Assembly: GCA_003246265.1 (NCBI GenBank)
Contig: QKAU01000014.1
Span: forward strand, 27,699-91,698
DNA length: 64,000 bases
From: Kiritimatiellales bacterium
GTDB taxonomy: Bacteria; Verrucomicrobiota; Kiritimatiellia; Kiritimatiellales; Pontiellaceae
Reading direction: 5' to 3'
The notes below the pieces were generated by a model. It saw only the letters and a program-made list of their open reading frames with translations. It ran no database searches and was not told the DNA's origin. This document shows positions 1 through 9,100 of this stretch, in pieces. The position numbers and the translations under genes are program-made. Position 1 is the stretch's first letter, and each line of letters starts with the position of its first letter.

Positions 1-3
1 CCC

Positions 4-1107
4 ATGAAGACCCGAACCCTCCACAGCCTTAAGATCCTGGCGGCGCTGGGCGTGCTGCTCCAGGCCTGCTCCCGGCAGGAGGAGCGGGCCGAGGTTGCGC
101 CTGAACCGGGCTATCTCGTTGTCACGGATTTTCTCGGCAAACCGGTCAAGGTGAGGCAGGAGGTACGGCATATCGGCAGCCTTTTTGCCGTCGCCAGCCA
201 TCTGGTCGCCATGTTCGGCGAGGCCGACCGGCTCGTCGCCATACCGCAGGGCAACGTCCGCGACTTCCTCTTCTGCGAAATCTATCCCGAAATCCGCAAC
301 GCCCGGATCGTCAAGGGCAACAACGCGATCAACATCGAGGAGCTCGCGAAGAAACCGCGGGCCGAGGTCTTCTTCATCAATCCCGAAATCGCCTGCGACG
401 AAGGGCAGATGCGGCAGCTGGAGCGGTTCAGGACGCCGGTGATCACCCTCGCCTACCGCAACGTGGAGGAGCAGATGGCCATGGTGGATCTGGTCGGCCG
501 GGTGCTCGGCCATGAAAAGGAGGCGCTCGACTATTCCGCCTATTACCGGGAGGTGATCGCCCGGATTTCCGCCCGGGTGTCAGGCATGCCGGACGGGGAG
601 CGGAAAACCGTCTACCACGCCATCAACGAGCTGCTGCGCACCGACCAGGCCAACACCCTCTCCGCCGACTGGCTGGCGCAGGTCGGCGTGGTGAACGTCG
701 CCTTGGCCGGGGAGGCGCAAGGGGCGTTCACAATCAGCAAGAACTATCTGGCGCTGGAGGAACTGCTTGAACGGAACCCCGACTTCATCCTCATCAACGG
801 TGGCGACGTATACGACTACATGGAGCGCAGCCCGCAACTCCACAACCTGAAGGCCTGGCGCAACGGCAACATCCGCCTGCTCCCGCTCGGCATCACCCGC
901 TGGGGGCATCCCTACTCCATCGAAACGCCGCTGGCCATGCTCTGGACCGCGAAGACCGTCTATCCTGAACGGTTCCAGGACGTCGACATCGAACAGGAAA
1001 CGAGGGCATTCTACCACCGCTTTTTCGACTACGAGCTCTCGGATATCCAGCTAGCCAAGATCCTCTCCGGACGGGGCTACAAGGAGATCAAGGGCTCCGG
1101 CAGATGA
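4..1107 (+). CDS. ABC transporter substrate-binding lipoprotein, class III (BtuF/FepB/MolA fold)
   Basis: Predicted extracytoplasmic solute-binding protein of the iron-siderophore/cobalamin type (PF01497-like), 367 aa. A short basic N-terminus and hydrophobic stretch end in a lipobox-like LLQAC, so it is probably a lipoprotein. The body shows the family layout: an N-lobe with the AMFGEADRLVA region, a middle linker helix, and a C-lobe containing PDFILINGG. It is convergent with the ThiF-like gene, with one base between the stop codons. The ATG lies four bases into the window, so an upstream operon partner or a longer start cannot be excluded. The ligand cannot be read from sequence. Haemophilus MolA shows this fold can bind molybdate or tungstate, which would suit the AOR genes next door. 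That link is inference. Confidence 0.8.
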   Translation: MKTRTLHSLKILAALGVLLQACSRQEERAEVAPEPGYLVVTDFLGKPVKVRQEVRHIGSLFAVASHLVAMFGEADRLVAIPQGNVRDFLFCEIYPEIRNARIVKGNNAINIEELAKKPRAEVFFINPEIACDEGQMRQLERFRTPVITLAYRNVEEQMAMVDLVGRVLGHEKEALDYSAYYREVIARISARVSGMPDGERKTVYHAINELLRTDQANTLSADWLAQVGVVNVALAGEAQGAFTISKNYLALEELLERNPDFILINGGDVYDYMERSPQLHNLKAWRNGNIRLLPLGITRWGHPYSIETPLAMLWTAKTVYPERFQDVDIEQETRAFYHRFFDYELSDIQLAKILSGRGYKEIKGSGR

Positions 1108-1108
1108 T

Positions 1109-1819
1109 TCAGGAATGGTTCGGGGGCGCCATGCACCCGCACTCGGCACTGGCTTCGAGCAGGAGGCGCTCGATGGAGAGGGTCTTGAAATCGACGGCAA
1201 TGTAGCTGTAGGTACCGTCCCACTGGCCGGTAAGCTGCTTGATGCATTCCAGCGCTTGGAGGTTCCCGATCACGCCGGTGGACGCACCAAGCACTTGGCG
1301 GTAGATCTCCTTGTCCTCGACGCCGAAGCAGTTGAAGCAAGCGGTCTTGCCGGGGATGACAATCTGCACAAAGCCGGACATGCCCTCGATGCCTGCCTCG
1401 ATCAAGGTCTTGCCGTATTGGGTGCAGAACTGGTTCGCCACGATGCGCGTGGCATAGTTGTCGACGCAGTCGACCAGAATATCGAACCTGGGGACGATTT
1501 CTTCCGCCAGCCCGGCATCGAACCGGTGCGCAAAGGGGATGAGCTCAATGTCGGGATTGAAGCGGGAGAGCGTAGACTTCGCCGAATCGGTTTTGGGCCG
1601 CCCCAGGAACTCGTCCGAATGCAGCAGCTGGCGGTTGAGGTTGGAGATTTCCACCACATCGTCATCGACGAGACCGATTGTTCCAACCCCTGCCGCCGCC
1701 AAGGCAAGGAGCGTTGGAGAGCCAAGGCCGCCGGTTCCGATCACCAGCACCCTGGCCTCGGACAGCGCCCGTTGGCCTTCCGGACCCACCAAATCGAGAT
1801 GACGGGAATACCGCTCCAT
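1109..1819 (-). CDS. ThiF/MoeB/HesA-family adenylyltransferase
   Basis: E1-like enzyme of 236 aa that would adenylate the C-terminus of a ThiS/MoaD-type sulfur carrier. The N-terminus has the Rossmann nucleotide loop GTGGLGSPTLLALAAAG, followed by the conserved DDDVVEISNLNRQ segment with the substrate Arg, and a DCVDNYATR motif. A CFNC pair and a late ECGC pair are likely zinc ligands, as in MoeB. It follows the MoaD/ThiS-like gene by two bases on the same strand, so the carrier and its activating enzyme are co-transcribed. No rhodanese domain is fused at the C-terminus. ThiF, MoeB and HesA cannot be separated by eye. The aldehyde oxidoreductase upstream favours a role in tungsten/molybdenum-pterin synthesis. 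Confidence 0.87.
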   Translation of the reverse strand: MERYSRHLDLVGPEGQRALSEARVLVIGTGGLGSPTLLALAAAGVGTIGLVDDDVVEISNLNRQLLHSDEFLGRPKTDSAKSTLSRFNPDIELIPFAHRFDAGLAEEIVPRFDILVDCVDNYATRIVANQFCTQYGKTLIEAGIEGMSGFVQIVIPGKTACFNCFGVEDKEIYRQVLGASTGVIGNLQALECIKQLTGQWDGTYSYIAVDFKTLSIERLLLEASAECGCMAPPNHS

Positions 1820-1821
1820 GA

Positions 1822-2046
1822 TCAGCCTGCGCCCACGACCATGAGGAACTTCACCTCGTCGTTGTCGGCGACCAGATTGTCGCCTTTCCGCGCCCTGCCG
1901 TTGACCGAATACATGACCCCCCGCTCTTTCGGGATGCCGGCGAGTACCTTCAGTTCATGCAGGGAAACCGGTGCGGTGAGATTGATCTCCTGCTCCTCGG
2001 GAACGAATGCCTTGATATTCCCAACGGCCGATACCTTTACTTTCAT
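1822..2046 (-). CDS. MoaD/ThiS-like sulfur carrier protein with Gly-Ala-Gly C-terminus
   Basis: Small beta-grasp carrier of 74 aa (MKVKVSAVGNIK...). The ATG is preceded by GGAG at 7 nt, so I prefer it to the TTG two codons upstream used by the ORF track. Its place between an aldehyde:ferredoxin oxidoreductase and a ThiF/MoeB-like enzyme suggests it delivers sulfur for metal-pterin cofactor assembly. The protein ends MVVGAG and not in the usual Gly-Gly that is adenylated and thiocarboxylated. The stop codon follows directly, so this is not a shifted reading. The final residue is still glycine, so activation may be possible. Confidence 0.8.
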   Translation of the reverse strand: MKVKVSAVGNIKAFVPEEQEINLTAPVSLHELKVLAGIPKERGVMYSVNGRARKGDNLVADNDEVKFLMVVGAG

Positions 2047-2060
2047 ATCCAAGCTCCATT

Positions 2061-2090
2061 AAAAAGCCGGGGCTACCGCCCCGGCTTTTT
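2061..2090 (-). terminator. Perfect 13-bp hairpin between the AOR and MoaD-like genes
   Basis: Inverted repeat AAAAAGCCGGGGC / GCCCCGGCTTTTT with a 4-nt loop. An A-run on one side and a T-run on the other make it an intrinsic terminator in either direction. It lies just after the AOR stop and 14 bases before the carrier gene start. It should reduce read-through from AOR into the carrier and E1-like genes, giving more enzyme than cofactor-assembly proteins. Confidence 0.85.
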
Positions 2091-2103
2091 GCGTGTGCCC
2101 TGG

Positions 2104-4026
2104 TTAATCGAACCAGAGTTCTTCGAGGCCCAGTTCGCAAATCCTTCCATACAGCGGCTTGCCGTCGCGGTCCAGGCCGATCATGTCGTAGTAGATCTTC
2201 TTGCCCTCCTCGAACAGGTCGCGCGGAACCTTTTCCTCCGCGATGGCCCCCCCCCCGATCGGCTCGAACATGCGCTCCGGCAGCGTATCGTCCTTGGCGG
2301 AGAAGCCGCACTTGGCATTGAACAGGCGACCAAGAAGGATGGCCTTTTCGCCCCGGTCCATCAGCTCGTCCATGTACATGTCCCAGCCCGTGATGTCGTT
2401 CATGTATTTCAGGATGTGCTCCATCGTGACCAGGCGGCGGCCCGGCTCGCCAAGGAAGATGCAGAGGTCCAGCGTATCGTAGATCGACCACAGCTTCTGG
2501 AGCACGACGAACGAATGGATCTTCTGGTGGGAAAGATCGAGCGGATCGATCGCCTTTCGGACGCCCCACTTGTATAGCGGGAAGACATCCCCCCCGCCGA
2601 TGTGATCCGGGTCCTCGACCGGCTCGCCCATCAGGACATGGTCGTGCTCAACGACCACATGGTCGGCCCCCTGCGGGGCCACGGCATACGCCAGCGCCAC
2701 GTTCCATTTCCCGCGCGGTTCGTGCGCAGCCATTTCCAACCCCTTGGAATGCATGACGAATTTTTCGGCGCCCTTGCCGATCTTCCGGGCGGCCCGGTAG
2801 GAGCCTTCCGCAAGCACGTCGCCGAAACCTTCGCGCTTGGCGATCGATTCAATGATCCTCAGGTAGTCCTTCGATCCAAAGCTGTAGTCGATGCCGCCGG
2901 TATCCTCCAGCGTGATCAGGCCTTTTTCGAAACACTCCATGGCAAAGGCGATCGTCATGCCGGTACTGATGCAGTCGAGCCCAAAGCGCCCGACCAGCTC
3001 GTTCCCCTTGCATACCGCGATCAGGTCGCCCATGCCGCAATTCGAGCCCATGGCGCCAAGCGTTTCGTACTCGGGTCCGCCGTAGGTCGGATCCACGTTG
3101 CGATCCGCGTCGTCCGACTTGTTCTCCACCACGCGCTTGCAACGGACGGGACAGGCGTAGCAGCTTTCGCGCTTGATCAGCACGTCGACGTTCATGGTGG
3201 TGCCGCAAATCTCCTTGGCATGTTCAAACGTACCGCTCTGGAAGTTGCGCGTGGGCAGGATTCCCAACCCGTCCAAGGCGGTAAGAAACTGGCTGGTTCC
3301 ACCTTCGCCAAAGCCCTTGATGCCGTCCGGATGCGTCATGCCGACCTGGGAGAACCATTTGGTAAAGGCCATGACCTCGTCCTTGTTTTTCATTTCGGGC
3401 TTCTGCGTACCCCGCACCGCAATCGCCCGAAGATTCTTGGAGCCAAAGACCGCACCCATGCCGCCGCGACCGTTCCAATGTTTCAAATCGTTGCAGAGCG
3501 CGGCGAAACGCACCAGTTTTTCCCCGCCGGGGCCGGTTTGCAGCACGCGAATGCGGTTGTCGCCCAGCTCTTCGCGAATGGCCTCCTGGACGTCGCCGGT
3601 TTCGCGACCCCACAGTGCGGACGCGTCGCGAAGCTCGACCACCCCATCCTTGATCCAGATATAGCACGGGGCGTCGGCCTTGCCTTCGACGATTACGGCA
3701 TCAAATCCGGCAAACTTCAGCTCCGGACCAAAGAATCCGCCGGATTCCGACTTGCCGAACCCATTTGTCATCGGCGATTTGGCACACACGCTGAACCGCG
3801 ACGTCCCCGGGACCGGCGCGCCGGTGACCACGCTTGTCGAAATGATAATCTTGTTTTCCGGACTGAGCGCATCGCATTCGCCATCCACCTCTTTATTCAA
3901 ATAATAGGCGCCAACCGCCGTTCCGCCGAGATACTGGCGATAGAACGCATCACCGGGATGTTCGACGGTGACTTCACGGGTCGTCAGATTAATCCGCAAT
4001 ATGTTATCCTTGTATCCGTATGACAT
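2104..4026 (-). CDS. aor: Aldehyde:ferredoxin oxidoreductase (tungsten-containing AOR family)
   Basis: Full-length AOR-family protein, 640 aa, close to the usual ~600-620. These enzymes interconvert aldehydes and carboxylates using a tungsto-bispterin and one [4Fe-4S] cluster, with ferredoxin as partner. The N-terminal domain begins MSYGYKDNILRINLTTREV, typical of the family. Cluster ligands are visible as C289-x2-C292-x3-C296 (CYACPVRC) with a fourth Cys at 522 (DLCIF). The glycine-rich NGRGGMGAVFGSKNLRA near residues 185-200 matches the pterin-binding region. A run of ten G residues on the coding strand (IGGGAIA, near residue 590) could slip. The neighbouring carrier and E1-like genes fit cofactor maturation. 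The aldehyde substrate is not predictable. Confidence 0.93.
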   Translation of the reverse strand: MSYGYKDNILRINLTTREVTVEHPGDAFYRQYLGGTAVGAYYLNKEVDGECDALSPENKIIISTSVVTGAPVPGTSRFSVCAKSPMTNGFGKSESGGFFGPELKFAGFDAVIVEGKADAPCYIWIKDGVVELRDASALWGRETGDVQEAIREELGDNRIRVLQTGPGGEKLVRFAALCNDLKHWNGRGGMGAVFGSKNLRAIAVRGTQKPEMKNKDEVMAFTKWFSQVGMTHPDGIKGFGEGGTSQFLTALDGLGILPTRNFQSGTFEHAKEICGTTMNVDVLIKRESCYACPVRCKRVVENKSDDADRNVDPTYGGPEYETLGAMGSNCGMGDLIAVCKGNELVGRFGLDCISTGMTIAFAMECFEKGLITLEDTGGIDYSFGSKDYLRIIESIAKREGFGDVLAEGSYRAARKIGKGAEKFVMHSKGLEMAAHEPRGKWNVALAYAVAPQGADHVVVEHDHVLMGEPVEDPDHIGGGDVFPLYKWGVRKAIDPLDLSHQKIHSFVVLQKLWSIYDTLDLCIFLGEPGRRLVTMEHILKYMNDITGWDMYMDELMDRGEKAILLGRLFNAKCGFSAKDDTLPERMFEPIGGGAIAEEKVPRDLFEEGKKIYYDMIGLDRDGKPLYGRICELGLEELWFD

Positions 4027-4473
4027 TCAGGTACCCACCCTTTCCTTTTTCTCAGAAGCCAATAACATAGTTCCCCGGCAAGATGCATGTCCACCTAGAC
4101 AAATGGTCGAACCAGCAACGCGGACAACCTCGAAGGGCATACTGCAACCGTGCCCCCCCCCGAGTCCTGCACCCACTCCATGCCAGACCGATTTATACGC
4201 TATGCCGCATCTATGTCAATTAAGCCATGGAACGGATGTCGGCGCCACCGGCAAAACGGTAAAACCCCTAGCCGGAACTGCCCTCTCCGGGCGTTCACCC
4301 ACCATGGGCATGTAGCGGCAGCCGCTTGGAGGTCCTCCCCTTCGGCACCGGCCAGCACCTATGGGTGCGGCGGTCGGAAATTGCACTCCCCGCAAGGAAG
4401 GACCGACCTGGGCCCACGTTGCTGGCTTCTGATGGAGCGGAGTTCCAAGGACAACGATCAAACACCCAGGCTA
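4027..4473. other. Non-coding interval upstream of AOR (447 bp)
   Basis: No ORF here has coding character. The three ORF-track entries overlap each other in different frames and resemble nothing I know. The part nearest 4027 should hold the minus-strand AOR promoter and leader. It is less GC-rich than its surroundings, with stretches such as ATTGGCTTCTGAGAAAAAGG read on the minus strand. A nine-base C run lies at 4153-4161. The part nearest 4473 is the 3' flank of the GH29 gene. I see no convincing terminator. Confidence 0.5.
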
Positions 4474-5994
4474 TCACCAGTGGGTGAAGGTGTATGGCTT
4501 CGGGTCAAAACCTTTGCCAAACTCCACCACGACGACATCGGTCACCTTTCCGGCCTTGAGCGCGCCGGGGATGGAGAAGCTCAATGTCTTGTTCCTATAT
4601 TCGAACGCGATGGCCTGGCCGGTACGCATTAGGCGCGCCGATGTGGGACGGACCGGACAATCCGACAGCACGACAGGATTGTCGGTGGTGGCCTGGTCTC
4701 TTTTTGCATGGAAGTACCATACGCGGTCCTTGCAGGTGATCGGAACATTGCATTTTTCCGGCCAGGGGCCACCGCCGTCGATGCCGAAGACGGAGTTGCT
4801 GCAGGTGGACATCCATTCGGCCATGTCGCTGAACAGGCGGTAGGCTTCGTCCTGGAACTCGCCGTTGGGGCGCGGGCCGATGTTGGCCAGGAAGTTGCCG
4901 CCCATGCACCGCGCCTTGGCCAGTTCCATCAGCACGTCGTCCGATGGATAGACCGTTTCGCTGCATTGCTTGTCGTAGTGCCAAGACCCCTTGGTGATGA
5001 TCGAATTGACCTCCCACCACCAGCCGTTCTCGAGGACCGGCTTTATGAACCGCGGTTCCGCCATGCCGAAGCCCTCGGCGGTTGCATGGTCGCCGCTGGC
5101 CGGATCGCGGTTGTTGCAGACGATGCCGGGGCGCATTTCGCGGATCTTCTCAACGGGCATGCCGTGGCCGGCGTCGCCCCACCAGATGTCGGGACTGAAC
5201 CGCGTGATGAGTTCCTTGACCTGGCCCTCGTTGTATTCGCAATAGGCCGCCCACATGTGCTGCGGCTCTTTCGGCAGCGTCTTCACCCATTCCCCCTTGA
5301 AGTTCATCTTCCGTTGCGGATCGAAGCTGAAGTTCATGTAGTCGCGGATGAAGTACCAGTCCATGCCGGAATAGTAGAAGCCGACCTTCAATCCGTTGCT
5401 GCGGCAGGCCGCAACGAAGGGAGCGACCAGGTCGCGTCCGTCGAGATACTGCCGTACGCCCATCAATGCCCAGTCCGAATCCCACAGGGCATACCCGTCG
5501 TGATGCTTGGTCGTCAGCACCGCGTACTTGAACCCGGCCTTGCTGGCCGCCGCCATCCAGGTCGAAGGGTCGTACTTGGTGGGATTGAAGGTTTCCGCAG
5601 CGTTCCAGATTTCCTGCTGGGAATGAAACTCGCCCTTCCTTTCGCGCTCCGGGGTCCACCGGCTTGCCCACGCCTCTCCGGTCGGCCCGAACTCGCTCAC
5701 GATACCCCAGTGCATAAAGAGGCCCAGCCCCGCATGCGGCCACCACTGCGCGTCGGGGTGCCGTGTCCGCTCCCGGCGGACCTGCAGTTTCTGGTTCTTC
5801 GATTCGTCCCATCCGGGCCAATAGTAGTAGGTGTGGCCATCCTTCTTTTCGATGCGCGGCACAACTGCATCGCCCCCCCCTTGCGCATAGGCCGCCGCAC
5901 TGCCATCCACGTCCTGCTGCACCGGTGGCTTGCCCATCGCCCCGCAGCAAGACAAGAGCAATCCCGCTGCCGCCATGATCCTTTTCCCGTTCAC
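4474..5994 (-). CDS. GH29 family alpha-L-fucosidase-like enzyme
   Basis: Exported glycoside hydrolase, 506 aa. I chose the GTG start at 5994 because AAGGAG sits 6-7 nt upstream; an in-frame ATG lies at 5976. The N-terminus LLLSCCGAMG is a signal peptide, possibly a lipobox. GH29 hallmarks are MHWG (residues 94-97), TKHHDGY (162-168) and PDIWWGD (268-274), the last placing the likely nucleophile at D274. The family retains configuration and removes terminal alpha-L-fucose; some members accept L-galactose, which differs only at C6. In this red-algal galactan context an alpha-L-galactosidase role is plausible but unproven. It ends the run of degradation genes on this strand. Confidence 0.88.
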   Translation of the reverse strand: MNGKRIMAAAGLLLSCCGAMGKPPVQQDVDGSAAAYAQGGGDAVVPRIEKKDGHTYYYWPGWDESKNQKLQVRRERTRHPDAQWWPHAGLGLFMHWGIVSEFGPTGEAWASRWTPERERKGEFHSQQEIWNAAETFNPTKYDPSTWMAAASKAGFKYAVLTTKHHDGYALWDSDWALMGVRQYLDGRDLVAPFVAACRSNGLKVGFYYSGMDWYFIRDYMNFSFDPQRKMNFKGEWVKTLPKEPQHMWAAYCEYNEGQVKELITRFSPDIWWGDAGHGMPVEKIREMRPGIVCNNRDPASGDHATAEGFGMAEPRFIKPVLENGWWWEVNSIITKGSWHYDKQCSETVYPSDDVLMELAKARCMGGNFLANIGPRPNGEFQDEAYRLFSDMAEWMSTCSNSVFGIDGGGPWPEKCNVPITCKDRVWYFHAKRDQATTDNPVVLSDCPVRPTSARLMRTGQAIAFEYRNKTLSFSIPGALKAGKVTDVVVVEFGKGFDPKPYTFTHW

Positions 5995-6113
5995 CTTCTA
6001 CTCCTTGTTAGTCGCTATTCCACGCTGGACCGAAACCCCACTCCAACCCCCTGCCTCGGGGCAAAACCTTCATCCCGCACATCCCGGGGAGCTTTCCGCC
6101 AATCCTCGATCGA

Positions 6114-9100
6114 TCACGGTCGATCCGCGGCATCCCGGAATTCAACGCGGTAGAAGCGAGTATGATGGACCGGGGCGTTGGTGTCGACAAAGGTAAATCC
6201 GCTGGTATCCACCATCGTGGCCAAAGTGGTCCAGCCGTTCGTTGCCAGAGCGTCTGCCGTCTGGACCTCGCTCACGAGCTCGGGAGAGGAGGGCACGTCG
6301 AACGCGAAGAAACCCTCCTGCGTTACATGCGCATTCCCGATGGCGATCGACAACGGGAAATCGATCCGCGCATTGACCGCGAAATTCCCATGCGAAAGGG
6401 TCAGGGAAAACACCCCTCCGTTCCAGTTCGTTGCCACGAGGGCGGCCGGGGGTTCAACCGCCAGCCCGGGAGCCGAAGGCGAGTCGCAGGCGACCGTGAT
6501 CGTGGTTGGTTCATCCGTCATGGAGGTGTTGGCGTAGAGCAGCAGCGAGTGGCCCAGTCGGCTGCGGCGCCCAATGATCTGCTTGAAGGGACCGATCGAT
6601 CCGGAAAGGTTGGTGATGGCGCCGCCCGGCAACCCGATCGAAAAATCCTGCACGACGTCCTGGTTCTCCTCGCTGCTCAGGATGAAGAACCTGTCGCCCA
6701 CCAGGTCCACCCACGCATCGCCGGCGTAGTGGAGCGCATAGTGGGCGTTGAAGAGGTCGGCAACCTGGGAAGCATTCGTCAATGCGGCCACGTCGTAGAC
6801 GGCCACTCCCGGGGCATTGGACAGCGTCTGCACCGGATCGGGAAGGATCGGGATGAAGGGATAGCGCCCGGTGCGGGGTACGATGTCCCACAGCTCCCCG
6901 CCGATGTGGTTGGTTGGCGCGGAGTCCTCGACGCCGAACGTCCCCTTGTAGAGCGCATCGTACTTCCGATAGGTCACGGGTTTGGGGACCATGCCCAATG
7001 GATCGTCGTTCGGACCGGGCCGGACGGCGATCTTCAGGGCCCCGAGCACCTCATTCTTCGATGGAACCAGCCGCTGCTCCACCACGGCCCGGATGAACGG
7101 AACGATCACGTTGTCCAGCACCGGTGTCTTCCTGCCCTTCCGGTCCCATAGGGCCGTGTAGGGCGCGCTGGAAGCCGGGTCGTACTCCCACATCGTCGTA
7201 TTGCCCTGCCCGCTGACGACATAGACGGAGGCCCCCTGCGCAGCCCCCAGCGTCATCATGGTGTTCCAGAAGCTGGCAGGCATCATGGCATAGTCCCCTT
7301 CGCCGAACTTCAGCGGCGGTTCGAACGGTTGCCTGAAGCCGACGTCCTGCCAGAACCACGACTCGACCCAGCAGCCGAGGTTGTCGCAAAGCCCCGCCAG
7401 CCAGGCCCCCTGCGTGGCCCCGTTCATCTGGTGGAAGTCCCAGCAGATATTGCTTTTCGGGGCATAGACCAGCCATTGCCGATGCTTCCTGAGGAAATCC
7501 GGATCCATCCAATACTGGTCGTGGCTTCCGCTGCCGAAGCTCTCCTCCTTGGCGAAATAGCGGTCCCACTTCCAGGATTCCATCCAGTTGCCATCGGCCA
7601 TCAGATAGTATTTGCCGTATTTTGCGCACAGCTGGATGATGCGTTCCATGTACCGGATCACTTCCCTGGCCTCCGGCTTCCACTGCACATTGCTGTATAC
7701 CCAGAAGGTTTCACCCGACAGGACCCCGTGGACATTCGGCACATGCTGGAACACCCACTCCAGCTCCGCCAGCGGCTCCCAGCACTGGAACGGAATCGGG
7801 CCTGCCGCCATGACCATGCAGTTCATGCCCGACTGCTCGACCAGCGCATAGGCATCCAGCCAGGTCTCGTGGTCGAAGTGCTTCGCCCGTTCGAACGTGA
7901 TGCAGGTATAGGGCCGTATATCCTCCGGGATGTTGCCCCAGAAATCGGCCCAATGGGTCTCGGTAATTTCCGGATTGGACGCCCACGCCTCCAGCGCAAA
8001 GAGGGGATTCGCCGCCGAGATGGGCCGGGCAGGCGCTTGCGTGCCATGGTCGTCGTTCACCGAGACGCTCCGGACCGCCGACCAGGGGCCATGGGCCAGG
8101 TTGTTCGTGTCATGCGCCCGAACGCGCCAATAGTATTCGCCGGCGGGCAGCACGTCTTCAGGCAGGCAACCCACCTGCTGGAAATCGGCCCATCGATCAT
8201 CGCCGTTTGCCTGGGGATCGTTGCCGGGAAGCGCCAGAACGAGCTCGTCCATCAGCAGGGTCGAAAAGGATGGATCGCTGCCGACCTGCAGTTGATAGGT
8301 ACCCGCCCAAGCCTGGCGCCACCACCGGAACGACAGTGCAATATCGGTCACGTCGACCCCGTCGAGGGGCGAGATCAATTCCACCTGGTCGCTGACCCAC
8401 GAGAGGTCGTTGAGGATGAAGTACTCGGCTGCCGACGGATTGGCATCGCCCGACTCGATGTAGAATCCTCCGCCGGTGGTGGCGGAAAGGTCGGGCGTGG
8501 CGGCCGCCAGCGACGAGGGATCGGCGATGGCCTTCTTGGTGCGCGCACCTCCGGCTACCGGCGTGTTCATGTAGGCTTCGGCCGCGGCGTCCACCCGGTA
8601 CCAATCCATGCCGGCGACTTCAAAGGAGTACGACCCCGCCGCAACGGCCACCGGCCCGGAAACATACCAACGGCCCGCAAGGTCCCTGGCCAGCCAGCGG
8701 AGGGACTGGCCGGAAGCCGCGCTTTGCACGCTCGCATGGATGCGCGCCAAGTCCAAGGCCGTATCCGGCACCGTCCCTCCCGATGCGCTGAAAATCGCAT
8801 AGGCATAGGTGCCCTGGTAGTTTGCCGACTCGATTGCATCGTTCTTGCCCGACCCCACCGCATAGAGCTCCAGCCGGTTGCCGCTTCCGGAGACCAGCAC
8901 GCTACCCTGCCACGAGGTCCCGGACGCATGCGTATACCCCCCCCAGGTCAATCCCGAACCCAGCGGCGGAGCCGCCATCCGTGATGCATATTCCGTACGA
9001 TAGTTGCAAAGCGTGATGCCCGCGTTGCCCGGGGTAGTGAACCCCTCGACCAATGTCGCGGCACCGCCGCCATGCACCCCCGCACACGCAAAGGCCGCAA

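Noticed and set aside
2602-4023. 473-aa plus-strand ORF opposite AOR
   Set aside because: It is the mirror frame of a GC-rich gene with full AOR motifs. No signal, domain or start site supports it.
4216-4632. Short ORFs in the AOR-GH29 gap
   Set aside because: Overlapping frames on both strands, no ribosome site, no recognisable motif; treated as non-coding.
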